A stretch of 64,000 nucleotides of DNA from Cherax quadricarinatus (taxonomy: Eukaryota > Arthropoda > Malacostraca > Decapoda > Parastacidae). Below are positions 20,830 through 34,153 of the stretch, piece after piece (position 1 is the first letter of the stretch; every line of letters starts with the position of its first letter). The notes under the pieces are model-generated. The model worked only from the letters and a program-made list of their open reading frames with translations. It was not told where the DNA came from and searched no databases. The stretch covers positions 24,098,216-24,162,215 of the forward strand of contig NC_091308.1 in the NCBI RefSeq assembly GCF_038502225.1. Direction: 5' to 3'. A program made the translations under genes and the position numbers.

Positions 20830-20960
20830 TACATGTTTAAGAGACAGACAGAAAGCTCAGCAATTCTGACTTTTATTTCACTTGCATGGTAGGACGATAA
20901 TACCACCCTATATAGTTGCTGTCTACAAATCTATTTCCTAATTTTACTGCACCCTTTAAC
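20830..20960 (-). mobile_element. RTE LINE 5' UTR fragment
   Basis: Aligns by eye with 59630-59765 upstream of the large RTE copy: GAGACAGACAGAAAG, CACTTGCATGGTAGGACG and GTTGCTGTCTAC in the same order. Confidence 0.5.
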
Positions 20961-20994
20961 TTTCCAAGTATGGGAAGTCTATTTTCTGCTGTAT

Positions 20995-21330
20995 TACAAG
21001 CAAAATCGTTACTAACCATGGTATGGGTGTTGATTGAACTTGCGGCAAGTGAGTTGTAAAACTCCAGGCCAGCGCGTAAGCCACTGGGCCGGCTGGCTAC
21101 AATAAGATTCATCCAACTAGGTATATTTGTACACCATAGAGAGGTTAGCATGGGTCCCACCCTGACCACAAATGCAAGTTTTTTACAGGTGAATCTCCCG
21201 CCAGCATGGTCGTGATGAAGCTGGCCCTGTGGCTTATGCGATGGCATGAAGTTTTATGACCCACTTGCCGCAAGTTCAATACCCAGCCATACCGTGGTTT
21301 GTTTGCAATCGTGTCATTACAATTTCAAGT
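20995..21330. mobile_element. Fold-back element with tRNA-like arms
   Basis: Two inverted arms of roughly 85-100 bp. The left has AACTTGCGGCAAGTGAGTTG and GCGCGTAAGCCACTGGGCC. The right has the complement, ending CACTTGCCGCAAGTTCAATA. Read outward, each arm is a tRNA-SINE head with an A-box-like GTGGCTTAYGCG and a B-box-like AGTTCAATACC. The centre carries CCAACTAGGTATATTTGTAC and TTAGCATGGGTCCC, shared with 18390-18465. Frames here are chance. Confidence 0.6.
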
Positions 21331-22320
21331 CAAAATCCTTACTGTTTTATGAATTTTTCACCAGATGTTCTGGCAGTGGAGGAGACACCATCTCTTGATG
21401 GCATGGACATGTATCAAGGCTTGCAGCTTTTTCTCACTGATTATATAAATGCAGCATGCTTACCAGAAGCGCTAGCATGCACAACATAAAAAAAGCATGA
21501 ATGAACACCACATCAAGGAGAGGGCAGCACCGTGTGAGGCATGAGTGGTAGGTGATGATGGCTGTTAATGTACCAGCAGCAATTACAAACACTAATGTAC
21601 CTTCCCAGAATTTCTAACAAATGTGCAGTTATTTAAGTGGGCACTGCTAAACAGCACTTTTTCTCATACAGTAATTTTGTTTTAACAGTTTTTGCTTAAG
21701 CAGTGATGCACTGTACATGTTAACTGGACAAGCACCAGGTAATGGTTTGTCAACTTATAAAAGGAGAAAAATTAACAAAATTCATAAAAAATTAAACTAG
21801 TATTTTCAAACCTTTCTTAAAGACCTAAAAAAACAAATTGCAGATCATAAGCCTTCTATCAGTTATTTAAAAGATTATGACTTAAATACTCACCTAAAGG
21901 CTTCATGGAAGACTTGATTTTCATCAGCTAAGAAAACAGGCAGAATTTAGAAAAGATCACAGTAATGTTTATTATCTACAAGTTTTCCAAGAGTTGTTCC
22001 AAAGAAATAATGAGTAATTTCTATTGAAATTAGGATTTACTGATTATAAAATGGAATATAGTTCAGTTACTTCAGTGTGTTATATAGCACAGGATTTAAT
22101 GAATTGAAGAACTAAGGAAACCAATAGTAACATTATTTCTGAAATGCTATTTCCATAATTAGACAATAATGACTAAAAAAATTAATTAAAAAAAAAAAAG
22201 AGGGGCACACCAAGGTGACTCTTTCTCAAAGGTTCTTCACAGGAGTCTTGGAAGAAACTTATAAATAATTTATTTTGCAAGGCTGGAACAAATATTGATG
22301 GTGTTTATTTAATTAAACCA
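21331..22320. other. Unassigned AT-rich sequence
   Basis: No supported gene. The frame ending at 21489 (EETPSLDGMDMYQGLQLF) is slightly protein-like, but it has no clear splice context. Confidence 0.25.
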
Positions 22321-22681
22321 CAGTGTACCCTCAATTTAATGGAATAATATGGGGGAAAGGGAGGTCCTCTAAATCTCAACTTTGAGAAAAATTTTCCATG
22401 TCCTAACAGTAACAGACAATTTTTGTATTTAACAACCTAGGACCATTAAATCCAAAAACAAATTGACCCAGCAGACTGTAAAATTAACAGGTAATTCTGG
22501 ATTTAACGATCTTGCCAGTGAAATACAGACAGAAATCCATTAAATCCTAAGTGAATTTACCCAGATGATTAAGATTAACAGACATTTCTGGATTTAACAC
22601 CCTTTGTCCATTGCTTCTAATGTCGTCCAGCTAAGGATTTAGTCAATTAAATCTGAAATCTGTTAAACAGAGGTTTTACTG
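22321..22681. mobile_element. pogo-type MITE, degenerate
   Basis: The left end CAGTGTACCCTCAATTTAATG and the right end TTAAACAGAGGTTTTACTG are imperfect inverses. Several internal repeats of GGATTTAAC and GACCCAGCAGA are present. A related half lies at 26660-26760. Confidence 0.45.
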
Positions 22682-23630
22682 CACTTTCATTTTTTTGCAT
22701 AATACTCATACTTGCATCAAACTGAACAGAATTACAAAGAACACGAGGCTGATTGAAGTAGCAGTATTAGATTAAAAATAAACTTAACAGTGGCATATTA
22801 GACAGTAAAGCAAGCAATGCTTACTCTACAAAAAATTCTTCTCAAATTAATTTATTTTTGTTTAATCATTAAAAAAGTCCACATTGTTATTCTTTACAAT
22901 CTACACAGTTATTATTTAAGCAAATTTAGTGCTTTAATTGTAATTTATTTTGAAAGACAAGAAGAGTTTGTAGCTTGGAAAAGTTGTCACTTGGATACAC
23001 AGTAGAAAGAGTACTGATGCCAGATGTAAAATGAAAGAATTAATTGCATTCCAGCATTTCTTTCCAGATGCTAATAAAATTATTCAGATTCACAGACTTG
23101 CATTTCTTTGTTAATATTCGCTCATCATAAATTACTACATTCTGAAAAAATCTTCCTGTACAGTATATGAACCACATAGGAATTATTACCTGTCAGTTTT
23201 ACCTCCAAGATGACCAGTTTCAAACCTCCCTACCACTTTTAGCCCAGCCAGGCCTCTTACTGGAGTGAAATTCTACCTCTTGAACTACGAGATATCATAG
23301 CACAGTGCAGAATTTTTAAAATGACTTTCAGTGGCCAGAGACTGCAGTGATTAGAAACACCACTAGTTTGTTACTGTGCCCTTCACAGTGAAAATTATAT
23401 AAATTATCCCACTCACAAATAAATTTTTTCTGTCATTCTATAATACAGAAAAAAACTAACTTTTTTTTTTAAAAAGATTCACTACAACACAGGCTGCAAG
23501 TTATGTTTAGGGCAGTATGCAGTCAAGACAGATCAAAAGCAAATGTCTGTCTATCCAGTGAATGGTATATCCTGTCTATTAGAACAAGCAGACAGCAATT
23601 GTTTTGAATTTAAAGAGGTTAAATGAAGTT
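22682..23630. other. Unassigned AT-rich sequence
   Basis: No gene or recognised repeat. Confidence 0.3.
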
Positions 23631-24430
23631 TATTAAGTACAGTTATTCCTAAAGGGGTACCTTTAAGCAGTTGCCTCATTTTTTTTTTCTTACCTCAAAG
23701 TGTCTGTTTATAACATGAGAATCCTTTATCTACTCAGTTTCAAATCTTCAATGCTGGTGTACTATAACTAGGAAAAGGTTTAAGTAACTATTGGCATGTG
23801 CCTTTTGGTCAGTTTTAAACAGGCCATTCATGGTTTTGTTTTTGTGTGATTTCTTAAGAAAGCCTCTTCTGATTGACTTCAACTCACTGGTGTATCCTAT
23901 TTAGGAGGTTGGAATTATTATTGGGATGTGTAGATGAGAGTTTGCTAGTTTTTTTAAAATGGTGTGAAATTACATTCCATGAAATATTCTGAGTATGCTT
24001 CATTTGAATGGCTTCAGTCATTAATACCTGATGCATCTTACGAGGAAGATGATATGTACCCAAAACGTTTAGGCTGTGTAGGTGCAAATTTACCAATATA
24101 CTAAAATAGTTAAAAAAAAACTTGAAACTTCTTTGATTCTGGAGATAGCTGGAGAATGCTTGTTCTGGTCTGCTTCAAAAATTTAGCATTGATGTTTTTC
24201 ATTTAACAAAAATTTTGGTTATTGGATTGCATAAGTCCCAATTTCCCAATTCTATTAAACAAATTGTGATATATATATCCATTCAATAACTGGAGAATGC
24301 TTCAAACCTTAATTGTTGATGCATTTTAAGAGAAGAATGATACCCTATTAGTTCAGGCTGTGTAGACGCAAATCTGCCAGTATGCTAACACAATTTAAAA
24401 GCCTTGAAATCACTGGATTCTGTGTGATAA
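23631..24430. repeat. Diverged direct duplication
   Basis: Two related blocks, about 24025-24145 and 24320-24425, share GATGCAT, TTCAGGCTGTGTAG, GCAAAT and CCTTGAAA phrases in the same order. Probably an old unclassified interspersed repeat. No coding frame. Confidence 0.4.
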
Positions 24431-24589
24431 CTTAAGAATGTTTCTTCTGTTTGACTTGAAGGAATATTTAGTTTTAGGTTCTGTAGCTTGTTATTTGTTA
24501 ATTTCATTAATACAATATCTGGAACATCACTGAGTGATTATCATATTACATCAGCTCATTTCAAAGCCTAACTCTAAGATTCTAAGATA

Positions 24590-24750
24590 TACTAACACCC
24601 TGTGGGATGTGAACCACACCCAGGTACCCACTTACAGCAAGGTGAGCAGTGGCAGCAGGTGGAAGGAAACATGCTCCTTTCCACCCATACCAGGGACTGA
24701 ACCACAGTTGCTCAGTTTGTGAGCTAAGGAAGCTTCCAGATGAGCCACAG
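24590..24750 (-). mobile_element. Degenerate tRNA-SINE
   Basis: Same body as the SINE at 13115: CCACACCCAGGTACCCACTT, GGTGGAAGGAAACATGC, then the inverted B-box region GGGACTGAACCACAG. Several deletions. Confidence 0.6.
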
Positions 24751-24789
24751 GACACTTCTTATTACAGTGTTTGGCTGGGTTCTCATTTT

Positions 24790-24897
24790 ATCACACACAC
24801 ACATGTGCATATGCACATGAATACACTCACACTAATACACAAGCACATGTATACTTACATACATGTATACATAAGCACACACACACACACACACAAC
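24790..24897. repeat. CA-rich microsatellite
   Basis: Interrupted CA/TACA repeat ending in an uninterrupted CA run. Confidence 0.9.
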
Positions 24898-25239
24898 AAT
24901 CTTTGGCTCACCTTATCTGGGCCTACAACCTTTTTTTTTGGTTAAGGGATTTAAGAAGTATACTTCATCCTGCCTTATTGTCACCTCTGACAACTCTGAT
25001 ACAATTCTTGCAGTTAGCAGGATTAGAAACTTGAACCTAGGCAGCAAAGTGTTCAGCAAGCAGGTCAGTTTTTTCTTAACTGCTAGTAAAGATAGTCCAG
25101 TCCTGACAATTTAGAGGTGGAATAATTTCATCAGGTGAATATCTTATTGGTCCATGACCAAGGACCACCAGGTTTTGAATCCCACCCTTTCTGATGCCAG
25201 TTTTGCTTTTGTGTCATCCTCCCATTTAGAGATGGCTCA

Positions 25240-25545
25240 CTTTTTTACTTCTTATATTTCCTAACAGGCTTTTAATCTTCCTCTTCCTCTCCATATATTC
25301 TTCCTTCTTTATATCATTTTTGCATCATAAAACATCTTTCATATGCCAATTTTTTCCTCCCTTACCACCCACTTTACCTCATCATTCCTCCAATCATTCT
25401 TCTTCCTACCTGCAACTACCCTCCTTTACCCACAAACTTCTGCTGCACACACTAAAAATGTTTTCCTAAATTTATCCCATGTCTCCTCTTCCTTCTAACA
25501 TTTCATTTCATTAACTGTAAAATATTTTCTTAGATCATCATACTT
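25240..25545 (-). mobile_element. Degenerate RTE LINE fragment
   Basis: CTTTACCTCATCATTCCTCC, AATCATTCTTCTTCC and CCACAAACTTCTGC parallel 58340-58450 of the large RTE copy, between the endonuclease and RT regions. No frame is left. Confidence 0.5.
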
Positions 25546-25624
25546 TCCTTTTTCTCAACATGTCCTCCTAGGTTACAATGATGGTTTTTGACTGCTGTAT
25601 ATGAATTTAAGCTGATTTCTCTAC

Positions 25625-26050
25625 ATATACAGTAAATGCACTGTATACCTGACTCTCCGCTCATGTGAAGATTGAAATACATAAGTTTGAATCTCCTGCT
25701 GGTCTGAGCTCAAATGTTTAAAAATAATTTATGCTCGTTGTGAACTGTTATGTATTCTCATGCTTTTCATAGGCCAGTGTACGAGGACAAGATAAAATAG
25801 ACGATCTCTACTTCCATATCCTGGTGCTCTCAGGTATGGGAATCTACAGTTATCTTTGGCTGGCCACCCAAACATATATGGGGTCTATCCAAGTGGTGTA
25901 AGCACTGTGTACCCAGCTCTGTGCATGTGGAGAGTGAGGCACACAGGTTCAAATCCTCTGCTTGTCTGATATAAAATGTCTGAATAATTTCCTCCCATTG
26001 CTAATTGTTAAGGAAAGTTAGGTTAACATAACGTACTCAAACTTAACCTT
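25625..26050 (+). mobile_element. Two tandem tRNA-SINE-like copies
   Basis: The second head has AAGTGGTGTAAGCACTGTG (A-box region) and CACAGGTTCAAATCCTCTGC (B box). The first, more decayed, has AAGTTTGAATCTCCTGCTGG. Both continue into TCTGCTTGTCTGA-type sequence and AATAATTT. They lie in the same direction about 250 bp apart. The family is distinct from the SINE at 13115. Confidence 0.55.
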
Positions 26051-27429
26051 GCCTATTTATCTCTATACATAGAAGCTTTCTCTGTATTCAGAGACTTAAA
26101 CTAAACAAGATAAGCAAAAAATAAAATAAATTCATTTGCAGACATGATCACTAGATAGATGTCTATTTTGGTTTAAATTCATTGTGCAAATGAAACTAAG
26201 AGAAGTAATCTAATCTGTTTTTTTGAAATAAAACTTTATAATATGAATCCAAATCAAATAAATTATTCTAAAATTAATTTACTTTGTTTTTACAATGTCC
26301 CAATTAGTTAAAATTAGTAATTAATCAGATGTGTCTACTATATTTGTATACATTATACTGTAATTATGAAGTAATAGTTGAGTGCATATATGGACAATGT
26401 AATGCAAATTTTCTGATAAGTACAGTCCACTATTATAACACTGTAAGAGTAGTGTATCTGTCCATTATTATTTAGAAAATAAAATGAATTATGCCCATTA
26501 TTACTTCCATTACCACAGAACTTAATAAAAAAACTACAAGCTCCAGCCTGGTCTTGACAATTTTGGATTAGTGTTGTTAAACAGCACGACACTTAACCTT
26601 CATGACATAAATGATAGTTTGAGGCAAAATTTGTTGTACTTAAAAAATATTTTCCTCAATGCTTTAAAATAAAGCCTCAATATAATGGACTTCAGGAATC
26701 TAGAGCAAAATCTGCTGGGTCAATCAATTTGGAAACAATGGACAAAGTCCATTATTGTTATTGTCATGGCATAGCAGACTCTTTTTCTATCCACCACAAT
26801 TGCCATTACTGGCCTCCCACTTCCCCCCATCAGTCCATTATAGAGAGCTTTTAAAACAAAATTCAGAATATTGTAAAAAAAAAAAATACTTTCTTCTTAA
26901 AATGAAAAAATTAGATTTTCATCAATTTTTCTTACTATTGAAACAAATTATCTTAAAAAAATACAAAAAAATATGCAAAGATGACAAAATTGTAGGCAAA
27001 TGGAAAATTTGTAGGCAAAATTCATGTACCTAGTAGTATATTTACTTTTATTTTATTTTATACAGTGCATGCACTGAGTATTGCAGCACCAAGCAATAAA
27101 GGATGAGCAACACAGCTGTGTTGCTTTATACAGTATATAAAATATTGTACACAGCTTTAGGTTTACTATCAACATGGCAACAGCCAAATGTCATACCTTT
27201 GGCATTCAAAGACTTGCGTGTGTATTTGAGGTATTCCCGCTTTCCTGAGCATTACTTGAAGGTCAATAAATTTGACTTTACGACTACAAGGGCATTCTCT
27301 TCACTAATTAGGCATTTAAGTGTTTCCCTCATTTAATTTATAATAAAGGAAGGTCACACAATCATATAAAACATATTTTACCTTCTTAAGGAGTGATCAT
27401 CTTTCAATGTTGAAATATTTATTTTATAT
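26051..27429. other. Unassigned AT-rich sequence
   Basis: No supported gene. 26660-26760 is a half copy of the MITE at 22321. Confidence 0.3.
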
Positions 27430-27660
27430 CAAAATTATTATTATACTAATGAAGTGCAAAAACCAGTAATGGTAAAACAGGGCCTGGGAAATTGAAAGAT
27501 ATTAGGTTTGATCTAAGGAAGGAGAGGGGTAACTCTAGTTTCTTGGACCAAGAGCACTTTACAAGCATAAAGCAATGAAGGGTGTATTATCTGAAACATT
27601 AGGAGGAGAGATGGAAGGATGCTGTATGAGTAAGATTTAACACATCAGATCTTCCAGATA
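27430..27660. repeat. Interspersed repeat fragment (same family as 41865)
   Basis: TTATTATTATACTAATGAAG followed by GGACCAAGAGCACTTTAC and AGCATAAAG parallels 41870-42020. Confidence 0.45.
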
Positions 27661-27955
27661 AGTAACCTACAAGCTTAATTAAAGCTTCACATGGTAAATA
27701 ATGTAGTACCTGAAATATAAGAATCACTCCCTCCTCACCATCTAAAAATGTAAAATTTAGAGTTGGGTAATTTTAAAATGAACGTATGAATGTTTAATAA
27801 TTTGTCTTTCCTAAATTTGCAAGAGAAAATAAAGACTTCCACTTCAAATTATTTACGTAAGTCTCTAACAGCTTGAAGCAAATAGCAATCTAGGCATTGT
27901 ATGACCTATTTGGGTCTAGTGCTTTCTTGTGAATACAATTCAGATAGCTATAAAT

Positions 27956-28301
27956 CAGTGGTGGGCAAACTATGGCCCGCAGGCCACCTGCAGCCTGCCA
28001 AAGGTTTTCATGTGGCCCGCCAAGATCAAGTCATATACAGTACTCACAAACTGGTAAATGACTGCAGTCAGATTCATCATTCTCATTGGCATTGTTCTGT
28101 TACTTACTGAGTTACTTTGTTTTTCAAATAAATGTGTTTCATATGAAGTTTCTACTTTAAAAAATTAATTGCTTTCTTCTTTAAAAACCTTTTATTTTGG
28201 CTATTTTAAATATTAATTATTTTACTTAATATACGATGCGGTCCTTTAAAATATTGAATTTCTGAATGTGGCGCCTGTACTGAAAAGTTTGCCCACTCCT
28301 G
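27956..28301. mobile_element. hAT-type MITE, 346 bp
   Basis: The ends are CAGTGGTGGGCAAACTATGG and the inverted AGTTTGCCCACTCCTG. An exact 8-bp target duplication CTATAAAT flanks it (27948-27955, 28302-28309). The 8-bp duplication and CAG-G-GGGCAAACT end are hallmarks of hAT elements. Non-coding. Confidence 0.9.
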
Positions 28302-28309
28302 CTATAAAT

Positions 28310-30299
28310 GTTGCACGTCAGCCTGTCAACTAATGTGAAATACTTAAACAATTAATTTACTGTGAAATAAATACTTCACAATACAGTATCATTAAAATGT
28401 AAACTTGTAAAAACTTGTGAGACTATACAGTAAACTTCATAACCAGAGAATGCAGTGCAGCATCTATTTACCACCTGTTGGTAATATGACTAGTCAATAT
28501 ATATAAATTTGACTGAGAAGTCCTCTAACCAGTAACTTTTACACTATTAAATACACAGCATTTTATACTAATGTTTGTTTATGATAAAACTAATACCTAA
28601 GTAATATTACTCTATAATAATGAGGAAATAAAATTATTGCTATATAAACACCATGGTAGATCAGGGTCTCGACCCAACAACTGTTAACGTTGAGATATTT
28701 AACAGGTCAGCACTTACATAAGTTTGTGAATATACAAGGCTTTTAAGTTCTATTACATTTAAGTTTAGACAACACTCTGTAAATAAAAGCAAAATAAAAA
28801 TCATTATCAATAAATAATGAATTTTGAAGAGAAAATTAACATATTTTAATAACAAATTAATGTGTCTAACAAATAAATAGTAATAATATGGAACAAATAA
28901 AAACTAAAATGTTAAAGTTACTTACCAGGAATCATTTCCCACTTCTCAGGAACTTAAATACAGCATCAGAAATGGACATTTATAAACTTCTTTCAGTCTT
29001 ACACTAGACAAGATAGATAGGTTAGTCCAGGTCAGGTCACACTGAGTCATGTTCTGTAAATTTGGTAATGACAACAATATTGTTTTTGTGATTTCATCAT
29101 AAAGCGAAATCCATAACAGTTATCTTCATTGTATGACATATACTGCTAATCATTTCAATCAGTAGAAATAAAACAAACATAACAATGGAATGCTTAGTAC
29201 CTGCTACTACACACAAAACAGGATTGGAATGCATGTGTTATTCAGCAACTTAAATTTGTTTCTTGTGAGTTAATCTTATTTATCATAAAAATCTTTGCAC
29301 TCTGCTATTTATTATTTTAAAATAATAATAAATGAATATGTTAATTTCAAGCTTATTCCTGAATTTTCTGTACATAATTACAAGTTATGGTCCTACTGGG
29401 TAATACAAAATTTACAACAAAATTACATAATTTGTTGAAGATAACATAAAGGGAGTGCAATAATTTTTAGTGAAATATAAGTTTCATGGCAGACTTTGCC
29501 ATGTTTTTTATATCTTGTGCTCCAATCCATCCTGTTAATACATGTATTTGCCATAATCGGATATTCATTCAGCTTGCCTCAGTATATGAAGACAAAATAA
29601 CATCTACAACTCAAAGATTACTCTTAAAACAACCAATACTATCAATTAAAAATTAGTATCTCAAAATTCTGATATTTTTTTACTTAAGCCTTCTTCATGC
29701 TGAGGCAGTAGTAGTCACCAGTTCATGCGTCAGGTCTAGTCAGGCATAAGTCAGATCACTCAAGACAGACATGCAAGGAATAAGCAAGTCAAATACAAAA
29801 ACCATGCTGCCTCCAGATAGTATTATCATTCATTATAACTGCTCTTCCTTGATATCCAATTCCACAAAGATGGAGTCATCACTGGAGCACAGCACAGTTC
29901 ACTGATAACTTAGGAGATCTAGGAGCAAACAAAACTCTGCATAGGTCGGAGGCACATATATTGGGGTCATTGTACAGGAATGCCTTAATTCACATGCTTA
30001 ATGACAATGGAAGGCATATACTGCAGGCAAGGTGGAGGGGAAGGGGGGATCAAACACAGAAAAATCTACTTCCCATATCTGACATAGAATGCCAGTGGCC
30101 CTCATTTTAACTATTTACAAATTTCACTATTTAATACTGATCCTTATACGTATCTTCCTGAAGAACCAACTAGCAGATGTAATATAAGAAGTCAATGAAA
30201 TATTAAAATAAAGAGAAAGCTGGAGAATGAAGACCACTGATATTACCAGCCAAAAATATGATGCCTAATACCTATTGCACTGTTTTCTTTCTTGTGTAG
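28310..30299. other. Unassigned AT-rich sequence, possible intron
   Basis: About 2 kb without any recognised repeat or gene. It directly precedes the candidate exon at 30300. Confidence 0.3.
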
Positions 30300-30451
30300 T
30301 GTTTACTGCAAGCAAGATACCTGACCCATCCTGGTGTACGAAAACAGAAGATAGACCCCAACCAATACCCCATTTCCTTCACCAACCCCCCACACACACC
30401 ACCAGGTCCACCCTGCCTGTAGTTTACACCCAAGGAGGAGAGAGCAATCAT
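30300..30451 (+). CDS. Candidate internal exon of an unidentified gene
   Basis: A strong acceptor GCACTGTTTTCTTTCTTGTGTAG precedes it in two blocks (pyrimidine tract 30277-30297, AG at 30298-30299). A donor CAT|GTAAGA closes it. It is GC-richer than its surroundings. One frame is open across all 50 codons: FTASKIPDPSWCTKTEDRP, HFLHQPPTHTTRSTLPVVY, TQGGESNH. It needs one base from the previous exon and ends on a codon boundary. Both are compatible with 15487-15639 before it and 42635 after it. No family recognised. Confidence 0.45.
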
Positions 30452-31925
30452 GTAAGATAAAATATCACAATCATTATATCATTATGATTACAATGTTTGA
30501 ATTACTTTATGAAAAAGAAAAAACATTATATTAACCTAAATTGTAATAATTTATTCAGTCACTTGATAGCCACCTAAAATCAGTGGAGCATCACAGTATA
30601 AGCTCTTATAAATAAGAGATAAGTTTGCCAACTTGAGGTAAATATTAAGATTCTCTGTACTGTGGCCCAGTCAACTGAAGCTTGAATTATGAAGTGGTGT
30701 CATACACAATCAATGAGAGTAAGTGGTTAGCTTACAATACTATGACAAAGAGCTTCAGATGATCGAGCTAAACTATGGAATTACTGTACCGTATTTTATA
30801 CAAGAGTCCGAAATGTATAATGCCCAAATCAGAAAACTGCACATATCGTGTTAAAGGTTCATTCATTCTTTTCTGTGCTGTGTTGAATTTTGAATTATGA
30901 CAAGGGTTGGAAAGCACTATTACTGTACTGTAATTAAGTGACCAGAAGAATGTATGTAACATATCGCTTACAGTTACGGTTAGGTTTTAAAAGTTTCTAG
31001 TTATCTACGCAAATTGTACTTGATCATTAAAATTAAACATTAACACAAACAAAAACAAACTTTTTATAAGTAACAGGTATGACGAATAAAGCACACAGCA
31101 TCTCAAGAAAAAGCAGATGATAATGCCTATTATTTCCTTCCTCATACTATGTTATGAATAATGGAGATGGACTTGAAAGGTGTGATTTTTGCTGTGCAAC
31201 GTAAAGCAAATAATGTGCTAGAAAAGTTACCACATAATGACAAGTGTACACATGCAAAGGTACAAAGCAGGACTTCACTATGTTTGAATAATTAGTTGAA
31301 CAACTCACTCTTAGAACAGTAGATGACAAATGCACACACTAATCCTGTCTCAAATGAAAATGCAACTGTGAAACTTAGTCAAATAAAAAGATAGTGCTAA
31401 AACCTCAAATGATAATCACTTATTGTCTTCTGTCAGTGATAACTTAACCATGAAAATGATGGAATTACTTACTAAAATGCTAAATAATCTATTATTTTAT
31501 GCTTGAGTGAAAACGAAAGTGAATGAGAAATATTTCCTATTCTCATATATATTTTTATTACTAAACAGCATTATCTTATGAAGATTCTCTCAAATATAAC
31601 TGCCACTGATTACAGCAACATATTACAAGCAACAAGTTCATGAAAGAAACATTCAGATGGCACGTCTGATGTGGAGAGCACGCTTCTACCTCTTAAGAGA
31701 GAGAATTGTTACAAAAATACGTTAGGACTATTCACAAAACATTACTCATTTATTGTTTGTTCTAATCTACATTCTCAAATTAAATACTAAATTTCTTACA
31801 TAAGCTGGAGAAGCCTTTCCATAAAGGCATTAAAAATTAAGCCCTGTTAAAATGAGTGAAACTGAGCAAAGCTCATCTGAATAATTTACTAAAAATAGAG
31901 AAAATCAAACTTTATATTATATTAC
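30452..31925. other. Unassigned AT-rich sequence, possible intron
   Basis: No gene or recognised repeat. Confidence 0.3.
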
Positions 31926-31975
31926 AAGTAGGTAGGTAGGGAGAGAGACAGACAGAGAGAGAGAGACAGAGACAC

Positions 31976-32070
<95 letters not shown>

Positions 32071-32091
32071 CAGAGAGAGAGAGAGAGACAG

Positions 32092-32190
<99 letters not shown>

Positions 32191-32193
32191 CAC

Positions 32194-32232
<39 letters not shown>

Positions 32233-32422
32233 GAGAGAGACAGAGACAGAGAGAGAGAGAGAGACAGACACAGAGAGAGAGAGAGAGACAGACACAGAGA
32301 GAGAGAGAGAGAGACAGACACAGAGAGAGAGAGAGAGAGACAGACACAGAGAGAGAGACAGACATAGAGAGAGAGAGAGAGACAGACACACACAGAGAGA
32401 CAGAGAGAGAAAGAAAGAAAGT
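31926..32422. repeat. GA-rich microsatellite, about 500 bp
   Basis: GAGA runs mixed with GACAGA and GACAGACA. The three long minus-strand frames of Ser/Leu repeats are translations of (CT)n and not genes. Confidence 0.97.
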
Positions 32423-32524
32423 GATGAGAGAAAAATTATTTATTTGCAGCTGCAGGAGCTGAGCTATCTTAACTGTGTCCCATCTTTGGCATTTAATTTT
32501 CATATACTAATTACTGTTTATGAT

Positions 32525-33600
32525 CCCAGTGGTTGTCACACTTACTACCTCCTTTTGTGAATCATTCCATTGTTCTAACACTCAGTAAAGAACATTCTAA
32601 TATCCCTTTCTTCTTAGTTTAACTATGATCATTTGTTCTCCCTGTAGATGGTGCTAGGAAATCTTCTGCATCAAATCTTTCACATCCTCTGACAATTTTA
32701 CATGCCATTAATGTCTCTCTTACCCTGAGGCTGAGGGCATGCATAATGCCCACAGCCTTTCTTTATGGCTTACATCTCTGAGCTCTAATAGCCAATTTTT
32801 ATAGCGCAGAGACAATACCAATTTTAGTCAAGTAGGTGTTGTAAACAGCCATTTTGGCATTCCCCAAAACCATTTATATAAAGAAAATATTTAAAGACAA
32901 GATTTAAAAGCAAGTGATGCATACAAGTTTCTCTATTTCATCTATGATCTGTAAAAAATTACTTTTTGGTCTCTTGCTTGGTTTGATTTCTTTAATAATT
33001 TACACAATCTATATTTTTCAGGTGGACTGTTCTCACTTCCATTTTTATTATTGTACACAATTTATTATTATAATAAAAAAAGAACCACTAAACCTACAAG
33101 GGATTGTACACAAATAACCAGCATTTAAAAATGAAACTTATGATGACATTTCAGTCTGTCATAAGTTTCCTCTCTTAAATGTAGGTTTTTGTTAATTATT
33201 CCAGCCATGGAATTTTGACTTGTGTTCTTCTTTGTTACTGTACATGGCACTTATCTACTGTACTTCAATTCCACCTACAGTATTACTCTACTTTGTCAGT
33301 CTATTGAAGTATTCCTGCACATACACATAGTTATTTTTATTTCTTAACTTGCATAGGATCTTTGCATCATCCACAAACAAGTCATTTATATAACCTAAAT
33401 CACTATCAGTGAGAGCACAAATAACTATGACACCCCACTGGTAACGCTCCAACATGAAGACTCATTAACTTGTATTATTACCCGCATTTTCCTTTCCAAC
33501 AGGAAATCTCTTATCCACTGTAATAGTTTCTGGCCTCTTGAGCCCTATTACATCCATTCCTACAGTTATGAAGAGAGTTTACCCTCACCACTGAAATTAC
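32525..33600 (-). mobile_element. Degenerate non-LTR reverse transcriptase
   Basis: Minus-strand reading gives, from high to low coordinates, a VTSGV-type piece near 33440, then GYINDLFVDDAKILCKLRN at 33340-33410 with the FVDD catalytic box. A thumb/C-terminal region follows at 32530-32860 (HVKLSEDVKDLMQ). Sequence is deleted between YINDL and FVDD, and frames are broken. The order is right for a single decayed LINE. Confidence 0.5.
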
Positions 33601-34153
33601 TCCCTACAAGAGCAAGGGTCTCAGCAGATGGTGCAAAATACTCCCAGCCATGTACTCTGGAAAGAGATAGATCTTCACTTGGTACTTCCCCCACTCTTCT
33701 GACATTATCATTCAATTCTCATAGTGCTATCAATTGTCCATATTCTCTTCCACCTAGTGATGATGCTCACTCTTAAGTTTTCCACTCAGATGATGCTTAT
33801 GTCTCTTCTATGCCAATGCTGCAACATCTCCAAGATAATTCAAAGGCTATCCATTTCTTTGATATATTTCACAAGAAAACTAGTGTTTGACTCGCAAAAT
33901 CGTAATGACACCAATAACCCACATGTACTGTGGTTTGGTTAAACCATGGTACAGGTGGAATGTGCTTCACCCATCATTCACTAGGAATGGATGAATACCA
34001 TTTCCCAGATTTCTTATTCCACAAGGCAAAATAATCTACAGTGTTCCATCACCAGTACCACAATGCCTTTCCAAAGCCTTTATCATCATGCTGAATTTAA
34101 GAGATAAATGATCTTCATTCCATCCCTAGTGTCAGCACAACAGATGACATTGC
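33601..34153. other. Unassigned sequence
   Basis: No supported gene or repeat. Confidence 0.3.

Noticed and set aside
31912..32503. Three long minus-strand reading frames of Ser/Leu/Val/Cys repeats
   Set aside because: They are translations of the GA-rich microsatellite in each frame, with no non-repetitive coding sequence.
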